In this document: in pieces, positions 24,397 through 32,895 of the stretch
Numbering within the stretch: position 1 is the stretch's first letter
Layout: every line of letters begins with the position of its first letter
Origin: Natrinema saccharevitans
GTDB lineage: Archaea > Halobacteriota > Halobacteria > Halobacteriales > Natrialbaceae
Direction of reading: 5' to 3'
Length of the DNA stretch: 64,000 nucleotides
NCBI RefSeq assembly: GCF_001953745.1
Contig: NZ_LWLN01000001.1
Location: forward strand, 186,001-250,000
Notes under the pieces: generated by a model
Databases searched by the model: none
What the model was told of the DNA's origin: nothing
What the model saw: only the letters and a program-made list of their open reading frames with translations
Translations under genes and position numbers: made by a program

Positions 24397-26034
24397 TTGC
24401 TCGCGTACGCCCGTGACCGGCGGCGCTTCCTGCTGTTCGGTCGCCGGCGGCGGGTCGACCCCGAGACCCATCGCCACCGGGCCGAGGTGTTGCTCGAGTC
24501 GCTGCTGACGCTCGGCCCGACCTTCATCAAACTGGGGCAGTTGCTCTCGACTCGACCCGACATCCTCCCGCCGTCGTACGTCGACGTCCTCGCGTCGCTG
24601 CAAGACGACGTGCCGCCGGCCGGCTGGACGGAAGCGAAAGCGGTCCTCGAGGACGAACTCGGCCCCGTCGAGGAGCGCTTCGCCGAGTTCGACACCGAGC
24701 CGATCAGCGGCGCGAGCTTGGGACAGGTCTACCGCGCGCGGCTCGACCCCGAAAGCGAGCGCACACGGGGCGATCGGGACGGCCGCGACGTGGCGGTGAA
24801 GATCCGGCGACCGAACATCGAGTCGCTCGTGCGGGCGGACCTGCGGGTGATCGAGTGGTCCCTGCCGATCCTGCTGTACTTCGTGGACGACGCCCGGTCG
24901 TTCTCGCTCGAGAACCTGGCCGAGGAGTTCTCGAAGACGATCCGCGAGGAGATGGACTACGAACGCGAGGCCGAGATGCTCACCGAGATCCGGGCGAACT
25001 TCGCGGACGACGACCGCTTTCTCATCCCCGACGTGATCGAGAGTCACTCCGGCCCCCGCGTGCTGACCATGGAGTACGTCGAGGGGACGAAGATCAACGA
25101 CGTCGAGGAACTCGAGCGCAGGGGGATCGACCGCACGCGGGTCGCGGAGAACTTAGAGCGGTCCTACCTGCAGATGATCATGGACGACGGGGTCTTTCAC
25201 GCCGATCCCCACCCCGGGAACCTCGCGGTGACCGACGAGGGGCGGATCGTCTTCTACGACTTCGGGATGTCGGGCCGGGTCGACCCGTTCGTTCAGGAGA
25301 AGATCGTCGACTTCTACGTCGCCGTCGCCAATCAGGACATCGACGGCATCCTCGACGCCTTAGTCGAGATCGGGACGCTCTCGCCGGAGGCCGATCGGGG
25401 CGTGATGGCCGAGGTCATGGAGATCGCCATTCAGGACGCCCGCGGCGAGGACGTCGAACAGTACCGGGTCAACCAGATCGTCGGGCAGGTCGAGGACTCG
25501 ATCTACGAGTTCCCGCTGCGGCTCCCGAAGAACCTCGCGCTCGTCCTCCGGGTCGCGACCGTCGTCGAGGGCGTCTGCGTGACCTTAGACGAGGACTTCG
25601 ATTTCATCTCGGTCGCGACCGACTACCTGACCGAGCAGGGCTACCGCGAGGAATCGATCCGACAGTACATCGACGAGACCGGCGACCAGCTCCTGCGAAC
25701 CGGCCACTCTCTGACCCGGATCGCCCCCAAGGCCGAGCGGGCCCTCGACCGGCTCGACCGCGACGACCTCTACGTCCGGATCGGCGTCGAAGACGAGTCG
25801 AACGTCTTCGAGAACCTCGCCAAGCGGCTCGTCTACGGAATGCTCCTGACGATGTCGCTGTTCTCGATGGGCGTGCTGTACGCCCTCGAGGCCCCCCGGG
25901 CCTCGATCGTCGCGGCGGTCTTCTCGGTGGTCATCCTGATCCAGCTCTATCGGTCGTTCCGCTCGGCCAAGGGGATCGGTGCCCGACCGCAGTTCACGCG
26001 ACAGAACCTCCGCCAGCGCCGCGGCGAGGAGTAA
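24397..26034 (+). CDS. ABC1/AarF/UbiB-family atypical kinase, start uncertain
   Basis: This UbiB-like ATP-binding protein shows LGPTFIKLGQLLSTRPD (the KxGQ motif), ISGASLGQVYRAR (A-rich loop), VAVKIRRPN, EEMDYEREAEM, FHADPHPGNLAV and FYDFGMSGRV, with two membrane segments at the C-terminus. UbiB proteins support isoprenoid quinone handling; haloarchaea make menaquinone, so the role is inferred. The only start codon in frame is TTG 24397, but the frame is open and family-like upstream (SLRAYKRF, then WQFLPLLLA) back to the hsp20 stop. The natural start may be the GTG at 24327, overlapping that stop but in another frame, which implies a one-base shift or an unusual start. Confidence 0.88.
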   Translation: MLAYARDRRRFLLFGRRRRVDPETHRHRAEVLLESLLTLGPTFIKLGQLLSTRPDILPPSYVDVLASLQDDVPPAGWTEAKAVLEDELGPVEERFAEFDTEPISGASLGQVYRARLDPESERTRGDRDGRDVAVKIRRPNIESLVRADLRVIEWSLPILLYFVDDARSFSLENLAEEFSKTIREEMDYEREAEMLTEIRANFADDDRFLIPDVIESHSGPRVLTMEYVEGTKINDVEELERRGIDRTRVAENLERSYLQMIMDDGVFHADPHPGNLAVTDEGRIVFYDFGMSGRVDPFVQEKIVDFYVAVANQDIDGILDALVEIGTLSPEADRGVMAEVMEIAIQDARGEDVEQYRVNQIVGQVEDSIYEFPLRLPKNLALVLRVATVVEGVCVTLDEDFDFISVATDYLTEQGYREESIRQYIDETGDQLLRTGHSLTRIAPKAERALDRLDRDDLYVRIGVEDESNVFENLAKRLVYGMLLTMSLFSMGVLYALEAPRASIVAAVFSVVILIQLYRSFRSAKGIGARPQFTRQNLRQRRGEE

Positions 26035-26077
26035 CGGGACCGCAAACACCCTTCCGTCCCGCCCCCGTAGGACCGGT

Positions 26078-27166
26078 ATGGAATACGATCGGATCGCCGA
26101 CCTCTCGGTGTCGATCGACGGCGTCTCGACGGCCCGCCTCGAGCGCGAGACGACCAGCGATTTCACCCGCGTCACGACGATCGTCTCGCTGTCCGGGCCC
26201 GCGCCGGACGGCAACGGGACCGTCACGGGACGCGGCGAGGACGTCACCTACGAGACCGCCGATCACGACCGGCTGGTCGAGACCGGACTGCCCGATCTCA
26301 CTGGGGCGTACACGCTCGACTCCTTTGCCGACCGGCTCGACGAGCTCGACCTGTTCCCCGGCGGCGCGCCGGATCGCGAAGTCTTCCGGAACTACCGGCG
26401 CTGGGGCCTCGAGAGCGCCGCGCTTGACCTGGCGCTCCGACAGGCCGAAACCGACCTCGGGAGCGTCCTCGACCGGACCGCCGATCCCGTCCGGTTCGTC
26501 GCCAGCACCCGGCTGGGCGACCCGCCGACGGCCGACCGGCTCGCGGAACTGCGCGAGCTGGTTCCGGGTCTCGAGTTCAAGCTCGATCCGACGCCCGAGT
26601 GGGACGCGGCCCTCGTCGACGCGATCGACGAGGCGGTCGGCACCGACGCCGTCCGCATTCTGGATCTGAAGGGCCACTACGAGGGGACCGACGTCGACGT
26701 GCCGGCCGATTCCGACCTGTACGAACGCGTCCTCGAGTCGTTCCCCGAAGCGATCATCGAGGACCCCAACCTGACCGACGGGACGCGGCCGCTTTTCGAC
26801 GATCCCGCGGTCCGAGCGCGGGTCTCGTGGGACGCGCCGATCCACGGCGTCGACGATATCGAAGCCCTGCCGTGGGTGCCCGACTGGCTCAACGTCAAAC
26901 CCTCGCGCTTTGGCTCGCTCGAGTCGCTGTGCGAGACGCTGCGCTACTGCGACGATCGTGACATCCGGTGCTACGGCGGCGGCCAGTTCGAACTCGGGAT
27001 CGGCCGCGCCCAACTCCAGACGCTGGCCGCGATCGGCTATCCCGACGGCCCCAACGACGTCGCGCCGCGGGCGTACAACGATCCCGGAGTGGCGGACGGA
27101 CTGCCGGCAAGCCCGCTCGAGCCCGCGACCGATGCCGTCGGCTTCGGCCCGTTATTTGACGGCTGA
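26078..27166 (+). CDS. Enolase-superfamily-like protein (enolase C-terminal-like barrel)
   Basis: The 362-residue protein has an N-terminal capping domain and a TIM-barrel region with DPTPEWDAALVDAI, VRILDLKGHYEGTDV, AIIEDPNLTDGT and WLNVKPSRFGSLE, plus YGGGQFELGIGR. These correspond to the enolase-superfamily metal-ligand strands (Asp, Glu, Asp) and a catalytic-Lys region. The closest recognised group is muconate-lactonising/o-succinylbenzoate-synthase-like, but the exact Lys and metal pattern is non-standard, so the reaction is not assigned. The ATG at 26078 is used because it starts the conserved sequence. It follows the UbiB-like gene by 43 bases on the same strand. Confidence 0.75.
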   Translation: MEYDRIADLSVSIDGVSTARLERETTSDFTRVTTIVSLSGPAPDGNGTVTGRGEDVTYETADHDRLVETGLPDLTGAYTLDSFADRLDELDLFPGGAPDREVFRNYRRWGLESAALDLALRQAETDLGSVLDRTADPVRFVASTRLGDPPTADRLAELRELVPGLEFKLDPTPEWDAALVDAIDEAVGTDAVRILDLKGHYEGTDVDVPADSDLYERVLESFPEAIIEDPNLTDGTRPLFDDPAVRARVSWDAPIHGVDDIEALPWVPDWLNVKPSRFGSLESLCETLRYCDDRDIRCYGGGQFELGIGRAQLQTLAAIGYPDGPNDVAPRAYNDPGVADGLPASPLEPATDAVGFGPLFDG

Positions 27167-27544
27167 GCGGTCGCTGGGGCGATCGACGTACGAGCCCCTC
27201 ACTGGTCGGCCAGCAACACTTTACTCGTGTGACTGCAATCGAAGATGTCCGGGTTGGACTGGATGGATGTGAGCGTGCGGTCCAGCCTGGATGTGAGTTT
27301 TTTACCCGGACACTCGTTCAGTTTCTGACCCTCCTCAAAAATAGATGCGGTTCCGGCAGCCGACGAACTCCCCCGGGACGCGATAGCGCACGCCGGTGCC
27401 GCCTCGAGATCGATCGTCGACTCCCGAGCGATCGCCATGGTGAACTACTGCTCGCGAACGGCCCGACCGGCCCTGTTAGCACATCGAACGCGCGCCAGCG
27501 GCCATTCCAAACGGTTTATGCACGTCGATTGATTACGCCGGGAC
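27167..27544 (+). other. Intergenic region with a lower-GC patch upstream of IF-5A
   Basis: No convincing gene lies here. The part at 27205-27345 is noticeably less GC-rich than its surroundings and has imperfect direct repeats (GGATGGATGTGAG and CCTGGATGTGAG near 27262-27297). A minus-strand frame of 79 codons (27199-27438) has mixed, non-haloarchaeal-looking composition. It could be the worn remnant of an insertion element, but nothing is recognisable. Confidence 0.45.
27514..27520 (+). promoter_or_regulatory. TATA box of the IF-5A/agmatinase operon
   Basis: The GTTTATG sequence lies about 25-31 bases before the ATG at 27545, fitting leaderless transcription of IF-5A. Confidence 0.65.
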
Positions 27545-27919
27545 ATGGCGAAACAGCAGACCGAAGTTCGCGATCTCCAGGAAGGCAGCTACGTAATGAT
27601 CGACGATACGGCGTGTAAGATCAACGCCTACTCGACGGCCAAGCCGGGCAAACACGGCAGCGCCAAGGCCCGCGTCGAGGCCGAGGGCGTCTTCGACGGC
27701 AAGAAACGCTCGCTCTCCCAGCCCGTCGACGCCAAGATCTGGGTCCCGATCATCGAGCGCAAACAGGGCCAGGTCGTCTCCGTCGACGGCTCGGACATGC
27801 AGGTCATGGACCTCGAAACGTACGAGACGATCACGATGCGGGTCCCCGAGGACAAAGACGTCTCCCCCGACGAGAACATCGAATACCTCGAGATGGAAGA
27901 CCAGCGAAAGATCGTCTAA
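27545..27919 (+). CDS. eif5A: Translation initiation factor IF-5A (hypusine-containing)
   Basis: IF-5A relieves ribosome stalling and helps at initiation and termination; it works only after a lysine is changed to deoxyhypusine or hypusine. The 124-residue protein has the modification loop [13 protein letters not shown], with Lys36 as the expected target (GKHG motif), followed by a C-terminal OB-fold ([16 protein letters not shown] to [13 protein letters not shown]). Its stop TAA overlaps the ATG of the agmatinase gene (TAATG). In Haloferax the modification goes through agmatine and needs agmatinase, so this coupling makes biochemical sense. Confidence 0.97.
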   Translation: MAKQQTEVRDLQEGSYVMIDDTACKINAYSTAKPGKHGSAKARVEAEGVFDGKKRSLSQPVDAKIWVPIIERKQGQVVSVDGSDMQVMDLETYETITMRVPEDKDVSPDENIEYLEMEDQRKIV

Positions 27920-28767
27920 TGTTTCCCGGGGCGACCGACGACGGCGAGGGAACCGACGCGGCGGACGCTGCCGACCGTGGAGTCGCGAACTTCGTGGTCG
28001 TCGGTGCGCCCCTGGACGCCACGACGACCTTTCAGCCGGGGACCAGGTTCGGTCCCCGACGGATCCGTTCTTTTGCCGAACCGTTCGACGACTACGACCA
28101 CCGGACGGGCCAGCACTTCTCCGAGCTGGGCGTCGTCGACCGCGGCGACGTCCGCGCGTGGAACGACGTCGAAGCCTACCTCGAGTATCTCACGAGCACG
28201 CTCCGCGAGGCCGTCTGGGACGACGCCGTCCCGCTGACGCTGGGCGGGGAACACACCGTCTCGCTCGCGGGCGCACGCGCAGTCGAACCCGAGGTGTTCG
28301 TCTGTTGCGACGCCCACCTCGACCTGTACGACGCCTACGACGGCAACCCGCTCTCACACGCCGCCGTCACCCGGCGGATCCTCGAGGACGTCGACTCGGT
28401 CGAGGAGGTCATCCTGCTCGGCGTGCGCACGGGTAGCGAGGGCGAGTGGGACCGAGCCGCTGCCGACGACGTGACCGTCGTTCCCCCCGAGGACGTGGGC
28501 GAGTGGACTCCCGGTGACCGGTTCGCCGACCGGGAAGTCTACCTCAGCGTGGACATCGACGCCGCCGACCCCGGCTACGCGCCGGGAACCGGGACGACGG
28601 AACCGTTCGGGCTCGAGCCCCGCGAACTCCGCGACGTGGTGCGCGAAGTGGCACCGCAGGCCGGCGGCTTCGACGTGGTCGAGGTCAACGACCGCGACGA
28701 CGGCCAGGCGGCCGCGCTGGCCGCGAAACTGGTCCGGGAGTTCGTCTTCTCGCACGCCGACGGGTGA
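27919..28767 (+). CDS. speB: Agmatinase (ureohydrolase family)
   Basis: Agmatinase hydrolyses agmatine to putrescine and urea; in haloarchaea it is thought to act on the agmatine-derived side chain during IF-5A hypusination. The 282-residue protein shows the Mn ligands of the family: GGEHTVS (His), DAHLDLYD (Asp, His, Asp) and SVDIDAADPGYAPGTGTTEP (Asp, Asp). The start overlaps the IF-5A stop by one base. The FQPGTRFGPRRIR loop is in the usual place near the N-terminus. A dispersed repeat (copy E) follows the gene and lies in the same orientation. Confidence 0.95.
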   Translation: MFPGATDDGEGTDAADAADRGVANFVVVGAPLDATTTFQPGTRFGPRRIRSFAEPFDDYDHRTGQHFSELGVVDRGDVRAWNDVEAYLEYLTSTLREAVWDDAVPLTLGGEHTVSLAGARAVEPEVFVCCDAHLDLYDAYDGNPLSHAAVTRRILEDVDSVEEVILLGVRTGSEGEWDRAAADDVTVVPPEDVGEWTPGDRFADREVYLSVDIDAADPGYAPGTGTTEPFGLEPRELRDVVREVAPQAGGFDVVEVNDRDDGQAAALAAKLVREFVFSHADG

Positions 28768-28796
28768 GCCGTCGACTCGTTCTCCGCCGGTGTACT

Positions 28797-28998
28797 GCAG
28801 TGGCGCGTGCTGAGCGACAGTGAGCCGCGAGGCCCGACCGGCGGGAGGGCCTCGGTACTGCGAACGGTGACCGCAGGAACCGTGAGCCGACGGCGAACTG
28901 TCGTTCGAAGCCGCGCGAGGGATGAGCGAGTGAGCGGAGCGAACGAGCGAATCGGCTGGGGAGGGTGTGGTACCTCCGTGGTGCCACGATAGCAGAAG
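28797..28998 (+). repeat. Structured intergenic repeat, copy E
   Basis: This copy starts 29 bases after the agmatinase stop. The blocks GCAGTGGCGCGTGCTG, GCGCGAGGGATGAGCGA, GAATCGGCTGGGGAGG and GCCACGATAGCAG are present. The variable stem pairs 28812-28821 (GAGCGACAGT) with 28897-28906 (ACTGTCGTTC), all ten pairs with one G-T, but with a much longer loop than other copies; the loop holds a CGAGGCCC/GGGCCTCG hairpin. It fills most of the 28768-29088 gap. Confidence 0.87.
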
Positions 28999-29088
28999 GA
29001 TCTCTCGGGCGTCCCGTTTTCACGAACGACTCGAGACACCTTCGAAGCGAGCGTACACCCTTTTCACGCTCCGAGCGAATCCCCGCGT

Positions 29089-29577
29089 ATGATCGAGGCG
29101 ACGCTGTGTTTCCCACTCCGGAACGACGGTGGCGACGCCGACGAAGTCCTCCTCATCGAGAAACGCCGCGGACTGGGCGAGGGCTGGTACAACGGCCCCG
29201 GCGGGAAACTCGAGGCCGGGGAGACCCCGCGGGAGTGTGCCGTCCGCGAGACGCGAGAGGAAGTCGGCCTCGAGGTGACGACCCTCGAGAAGGCCGGCGA
29301 ACTCACCTTCCTGCTCGACGGCGAGGGCCACACGCGCTGTCACGTCTACCGCACCCGGTCGTTCGCCGGCGAGCCGACCGCCTCCGAGGAGGCCTATCCC
29401 GAGTGGGTCCCCGTCGACGACGTTCCCTACGACCGGATGTGGGACGACGATCACCTCTGGCTGCCCGGCGTCCTCGAGGGGGAGACGGTCGCCGGCGAGT
29501 TCCGGTTCGAGGGCGGCGAGCCCCTGGACGAGGCCGATTTCGTCGATCACGACCTCGAGTGGGACGTATCGTTCTGA
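29089..29577 (+). CDS. Nudix hydrolase (8-oxo-dGTP diphosphatase-like)
   Basis: The 162-residue protein has a full Nudix box (GX5EX7REUXEEXGU) as GGKLEAGETPRECAVRETREEVGL split at residues about 43-66, which binds Mg and hydrolyses nucleoside diphosphate-linked substrates. The N-terminus MIEATLCFPLRNDGG and the later EWVPVDDVPYDRMWDDD resemble MutT/NUDT1-like enzymes that remove oxidised nucleotides from the pool. The substrate is inferred from the family. The gene is monocistronic and converges with the quinone-oxidoreductase-like gene. Confidence 0.9.
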   Translation: MIEATLCFPLRNDGGDADEVLLIEKRRGLGEGWYNGPGGKLEAGETPRECAVRETREEVGLEVTTLEKAGELTFLLDGEGHTRCHVYRTRSFAGEPTASEEAYPEWVPVDDVPYDRMWDDDHLWLPGVLEGETVAGEFRFEGGEPLDEADFVDHDLEWDVSF

Positions 29578-29599
29578 CCCGCGGTCGATACCGACGCCG

Positions 29600-30574
29600 C
29601 TAGGGCTTCAGCACGATCTTCCCGGAACTCTTCCGGTCCTCGATGTACTGGTGGGCCTCGGCGGCGTCCTCGAGCGCGAAGGACTCGCCCAGGATGATCT
29701 CGAGGTCACCGCTGGCCAGCCCTTCGGTGAGTTCGGGGACGGCTTGCATGACTCTGTCCGGGTCGTGCATGGCGGCCTGCCCGAGGTGGAATCCCTTGAC
29801 GGTCTTGTTCTCGAAGAGCAGCCGCTGGTTGCTTACCTCCGCGGGCACGCCGCTTGCGACCCCGTAGGTGACCATGCGTCCGAAGTGGGCCATTGCGTCG
29901 AGGCTGCGGTCGAAGACGTCGTCGCCGACGCTCTCCAAGACGAGGTCGACGCCCTCGCCGTCGGTCTCGGCCTCGACGATCTCGCGGAAGTCCGTCTCCG
30001 TGTAGTTGATCGGGTGGTCACAGCCCAACTCGGCCGCGAGGTCGAGTTTCTCCTGCGTGCTCGCGGTGCCGAAGACTTCCGCGCCGTGGTTCGACGCCAG
30101 CTGGACGGCAGCCGTGCCGACCCCGCCCGCGGCGGCCTGAATGAGGACGGACTCGTCTGCCTCGAGCCCGCCCCACTCGAACAGGCAGGCGTGAGCGGTG
30201 AGAAACTGGACGGGGAAGCCGGCGGCCTCGTCGAAGCTCATCGCCTCGGGGATCGGAAAGAGCAGGTCCGCGGGGGCGGTGACGTACTCGGCGTAGCCGC
30301 CGGTATCGAGCATGCCGACGACGCGGTCGCCGACCGAGAGATCGTCGACGCCCTCCCCGACCGCGTCGACCGTTCCCGCGGCCTCCATGCCGGGGACGTA
30401 GGGGGCTTCGGGTCCGCTCGGGTAGTGGCCCCGTCGCTGCATGATGTCCGCGAAGTTGATTCCCGCGGCCTCGATCTCGATTCGGACCTCCCCCGCCTCG
30501 GGCTCGGGCGTCGGGACGTCGACGACCGATAGTTCGTCGCTGTCGCCGTAGGACTCGACTTCGATTGCCTTCAT
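29600..30574 (-). CDS. Zinc-independent quinone oxidoreductase-like protein (MDR family)
   Basis: The 324-residue medium-chain dehydrogenase/reductase binds NADPH through AAAGGVGTAAVQLA (Rossmann motif near residue 150) and has EAAGINFADIMQRRGHYP and VPGMEAAGTVDAVGEG in the N-terminal catalytic domain. The Cys and His zinc ligands of alcohol dehydrogenases are missing, so it is a quinone reductase/crotonase-like MDR rather than a zinc ADH. The ATG at 30574 is chosen over an upstream ATG at 30604: a GGTTTATGG TATA-like element at about 30600-30608 lies at the right distance for it. The substrate is unknown. Confidence 0.9.
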   Translation of the reverse strand: MKAIEVESYGDSDELSVVDVPTPEPEAGEVRIEIEAAGINFADIMQRRGHYPSGPEAPYVPGMEAAGTVDAVGEGVDDLSVGDRVVGMLDTGGYAEYVTAPADLLFPIPEAMSFDEAAGFPVQFLTAHACLFEWGGLEADESVLIQAAAGGVGTAAVQLASNHGAEVFGTASTQEKLDLAAELGCDHPINYTETDFREIVEAETDGEGVDLVLESVGDDVFDRSLDAMAHFGRMVTYGVASGVPAEVSNQRLLFENKTVKGFHLGQAAMHDPDRVMQAVPELTEGLASGDLEIILGESFALEDAAEAHQYIEDRKSSGKIVLKP

Positions 30575-30950
30575 GTCGATCCCGTATAAGACGGTCGCGT
30601 CCATAAACCTGTGAGAACCGGATGAAACGAAGCGAGGGTTTCCGAGTTTTTCGCACCGATTGCCGTCCGCGGACGTGACGGCTCGAGTCGCCCGCGGTCC
30701 CACCGGTACCGGTTCGGTGGTGGGTGCAAGTACGATAGCTGGCGCTCGAGAGTGTTAGAGAGACGGTGTAGGTCGGACAGCGGAACCGCCACGGAAACCG
30801 CGGCGGCTGAAAGGGGCCGGCCGACCGTGCCGCCTACTCCCTTCGAGTGGCTATCGGTACAAAACACCTCCGGTACGCGGATCCGAAGCGGACTCGAGCG
30901 AGCGTTGCCCTTCGCATGGTTTAAGCCCGCGCTGACTGCATGTCGTACTA
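30575..30950 (+). other. Intergenic region between the quinone reductase-like gene and proS
   Basis: The 376 bases hold two divergent promoters: one for the leftward gene at about 30600-30608 and one for proS at 30919-30926. The middle is ordinary GC-rich sequence with no supported gene, tRNA or repeat copy. Confidence 0.5.
30919..30926 (+). promoter_or_regulatory. TATA box of proS
   Basis: The GTTTAAGC sequence is 25-32 bases upstream of the ATG at 30951, a normal leaderless spacing. Confidence 0.65.
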
Positions 30951-32432
30951 ATGAGTTCGGAGAGTCAAGAACTCGGCATCACCGAGTCGAAATCACACAA
31001 GCCCGGCGAGTGGTACGCCGAGGTCGTCCAGAAGGCCGACCTGGCGGACTACGCGCCGATGGGCGGGTTCATCGTCACCAAGCCCCGCGGCTACGCCCTC
31101 TGGGAGGCCATTCAGGACTCGCTCGACGGCTGGTTCAAAGAGACCGGCGTCGACAACGTCTACTTCCCGATGTTCATCCCCGAGAGCTTCCTGGAGCGGG
31201 AAAAGGACATCGTCGAAGGGTTCGACCCGGAAGTCGCGTGGGTGACCCAGGGCGGGCACGACGAACTCGAGGAACGCCTCGCGGTGCGTCCGACGAGCGA
31301 ATCGATCATCGCGCCGTTTATGGCCGACTGGACGCGCAGCCACCGTGACCTGCCGATGCGGCTCAACCAGTGGTGTTCGGTCGTCCGCTGGGAGGCGACG
31401 GAGACGAAGCCGTTCTTCCGGACGAAGGAGTTCATGTGGCAGGAGGGCCACACCGCCCACGCCAGCAACGAGGGCGCGTGGGAGGAGGTCTGGACCCGAC
31501 TGGGCCAGTACGAGCGCGTCTACGAGGACGTCCTCGCGATTCCGGTCCTCCGGGGGAAAAAGCCCGAACACGACAAGTTCCCCGGCGCGGACACCACGAC
31601 GACCGTCGAGGCGTTGATGCCCGACGGCAAGTCCGTCCAGGGCGCGACCAGCCACAACCTCGGCCAGAGCTTCGCCGAGGCCTTCGACATCACCTTCGTC
31701 GACGAGGACGAGGAGGAACAGACGGCCTACACCACCTCGTGGGGCCTCTCTTGGCGCGCGCTCGGGGCGCTCATCATGACTCACTCCGACGATCAGGGGC
31801 TCGTCCTCCCGCCGACGGTCGCGCCCACGCAAGTCGTCATCGTCCCCATCTGGCAGGAAGACACCAAAGAGGAAGTCCTCGAGTACGCCGAGGGAATCGC
31901 CGACGACCTCGAGGACGCCGGCTTCCGCGTCGAACTCGACGACCGCGACGAGCGCAATCCCGGCTTCAAGTTCAACGAACACGAACTCAACGGCGTCCCC
32001 CTCCGGCTGGAGATCGGTCCCTACGAGGTCGAAGACGGGGAGGCCACGCTGGTCCACCGTCCGGACAACGAGGAGACCGTCGAGGACCGCGACGGGATCG
32101 TCGACGCCGTCGACGAACACCTCGAGGAAATATACGACAAACTGTACGAGGCCGCCGAGGAGACCCTCGAGGACAACGTCCGCGAGGCCCACAGCCCCGA
32201 GGAGATCCTCGGGACGATCGGTAAACACGGCGGCTACGTGAAGACGCCGTGGTGCGGCGACGAGGCCTGCGAGGAGGTAATCAAGGAGAAGATCGCCGCC
32301 GAAATCGTCATGCAACCCCTCGAGGACGAGGGAGGCTCGTCGGGCGGTGAGGTACCCGAACCCGACCGCGACGAGTGTGGCGTCTGTGGCGATCCCGCCG
32401 ACGAAATCGCGTACTTCGCGAAGTCGTACTGA
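30951..32432 (+). CDS. proS: Prolyl-tRNA synthetase (archaeal/eukaryotic-type)
   Basis: ProRS is a class II enzyme charging tRNA-Pro. The 493-residue protein lacks the bacterial editing insertion, as expected for the archaeal type. It has VYFPMFIPESFLEREKDI (motif 1 region), RPTSESIIAPFMADW, RLNQWCSVVRWEATETKPF, RTKEFMWQEGHTAH (motif 2) and TTSWGLSWRALGALI (motif 3). The C-terminal anticodon domain contains a zinc-site pattern with CGDEACEEV and ECGVCGDPADEIAYFAKSY. It starts right at the family N-terminus. Confidence 0.96.
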   Translation: MSSESQELGITESKSHKPGEWYAEVVQKADLADYAPMGGFIVTKPRGYALWEAIQDSLDGWFKETGVDNVYFPMFIPESFLEREKDIVEGFDPEVAWVTQGGHDELEERLAVRPTSESIIAPFMADWTRSHRDLPMRLNQWCSVVRWEATETKPFFRTKEFMWQEGHTAHASNEGAWEEVWTRLGQYERVYEDVLAIPVLRGKKPEHDKFPGADTTTTVEALMPDGKSVQGATSHNLGQSFAEAFDITFVDEDEEEQTAYTTSWGLSWRALGALIMTHSDDQGLVLPPTVAPTQVVIVPIWQEDTKEEVLEYAEGIADDLEDAGFRVELDDRDERNPGFKFNEHELNGVPLRLEIGPYEVEDGEATLVHRPDNEETVEDRDGIVDAVDEHLEEIYDKLYEAAEETLEDNVREAHSPEEILGTIGKHGGYVKTPWCGDEACEEVIKEKIAAEIVMQPLEDEGGSSGGEVPEPDRDECGVCGDPADEIAYFAKSY

Positions 32433-32796
32433 ACCGAGCCCGTCCGGTCTCCGTTTTCCCTGCCGTACCGACTCGACGCCCGCTCGAGTCACGAGCTGGT
32501 GGCAGAATTCGGAACCGGAGATCGGCTCTCCTTCGAGACGCCGGTGCCTGCGACGTGCGCTCCGACGAACTGTTTACGCGGGTGATTGTTTCACGCACAC
32601 CTAATTCTTTAGCCCAAGATTGCTTACGGGTGGATGCTGTTCCAAGGGATGTGGTGTTCACTCTGGTGGGTGAGCACTACGTGCCTCTGACATTTCGTCC
32701 CGTCACCGGGAACTCGCGTTTCCGGGTCGGGATTTCGACCGGCGCTCCGACGACTGCGAGTTTTCCCGTCCGATAGCCGGCCTCGATAGCCGAAAC
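32433..32796 (+). other. Intergenic region with a lower-GC patch between proS and gltB
   Basis: The first half is GC-rich with no supported gene. From about 32570 to 32700 the GC content drops clearly (TTCTTTAGCCCAAGATTG and neighbours), unlike local coding sequence. A minus-strand frame of 117 codons (32308-32661) crosses proS and has no family features. It may be the decayed end of an insertion element, but I cannot identify one. Confidence 0.4.
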
Positions 32797-32849
32797 TAAG
32801 GTGTTTACATACACCTTATACTGATCTATATGTGTTTATAATACACTTA
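32797..32849 (+). promoter_or_regulatory. Two palindromic operator-like sites upstream of gltB
   Basis: Site 1 (32797-32818) has perfect 8-base arms TAAGGTGT and ACACCTTA around TTACAT. Site 2 (about 32829-32849) has GTGT and ACAC arms around TTATAAT within GTGTTTATAATACAC. The site centres are about 31-32 bases apart, roughly three helical turns, and they lie about 20-70 bases upstream of the gltB TATA box. The shared GTGTTTA...ACAC core suggests a single dimeric regulator binding twice. Its identity is unknown; a nitrogen or amino-acid regulator would fit. Confidence 0.65.
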
Positions 32850-32867
32850 GCCATAATGGATTAGCCT

Positions 32868-32874
32868 CTTATAT
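32868..32874 (+). promoter_or_regulatory. TATA box of gltB
   Basis: CTTATAT lies 22-28 bases before the ATG at 32896. This supports a leaderless or near-leaderless gltB mRNA and puts the palindromes upstream of the core promoter. Confidence 0.65.
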
Positions 32875-32895
32875 CCCTTCCCGCTACGGGTGTGT

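Noticed and set aside
27199-27438. 79-codon minus-strand frame before IF-5A
   Set aside because: Mixed composition, no family features, and it overlaps the IF-5A upstream region; left as a possible remnant.
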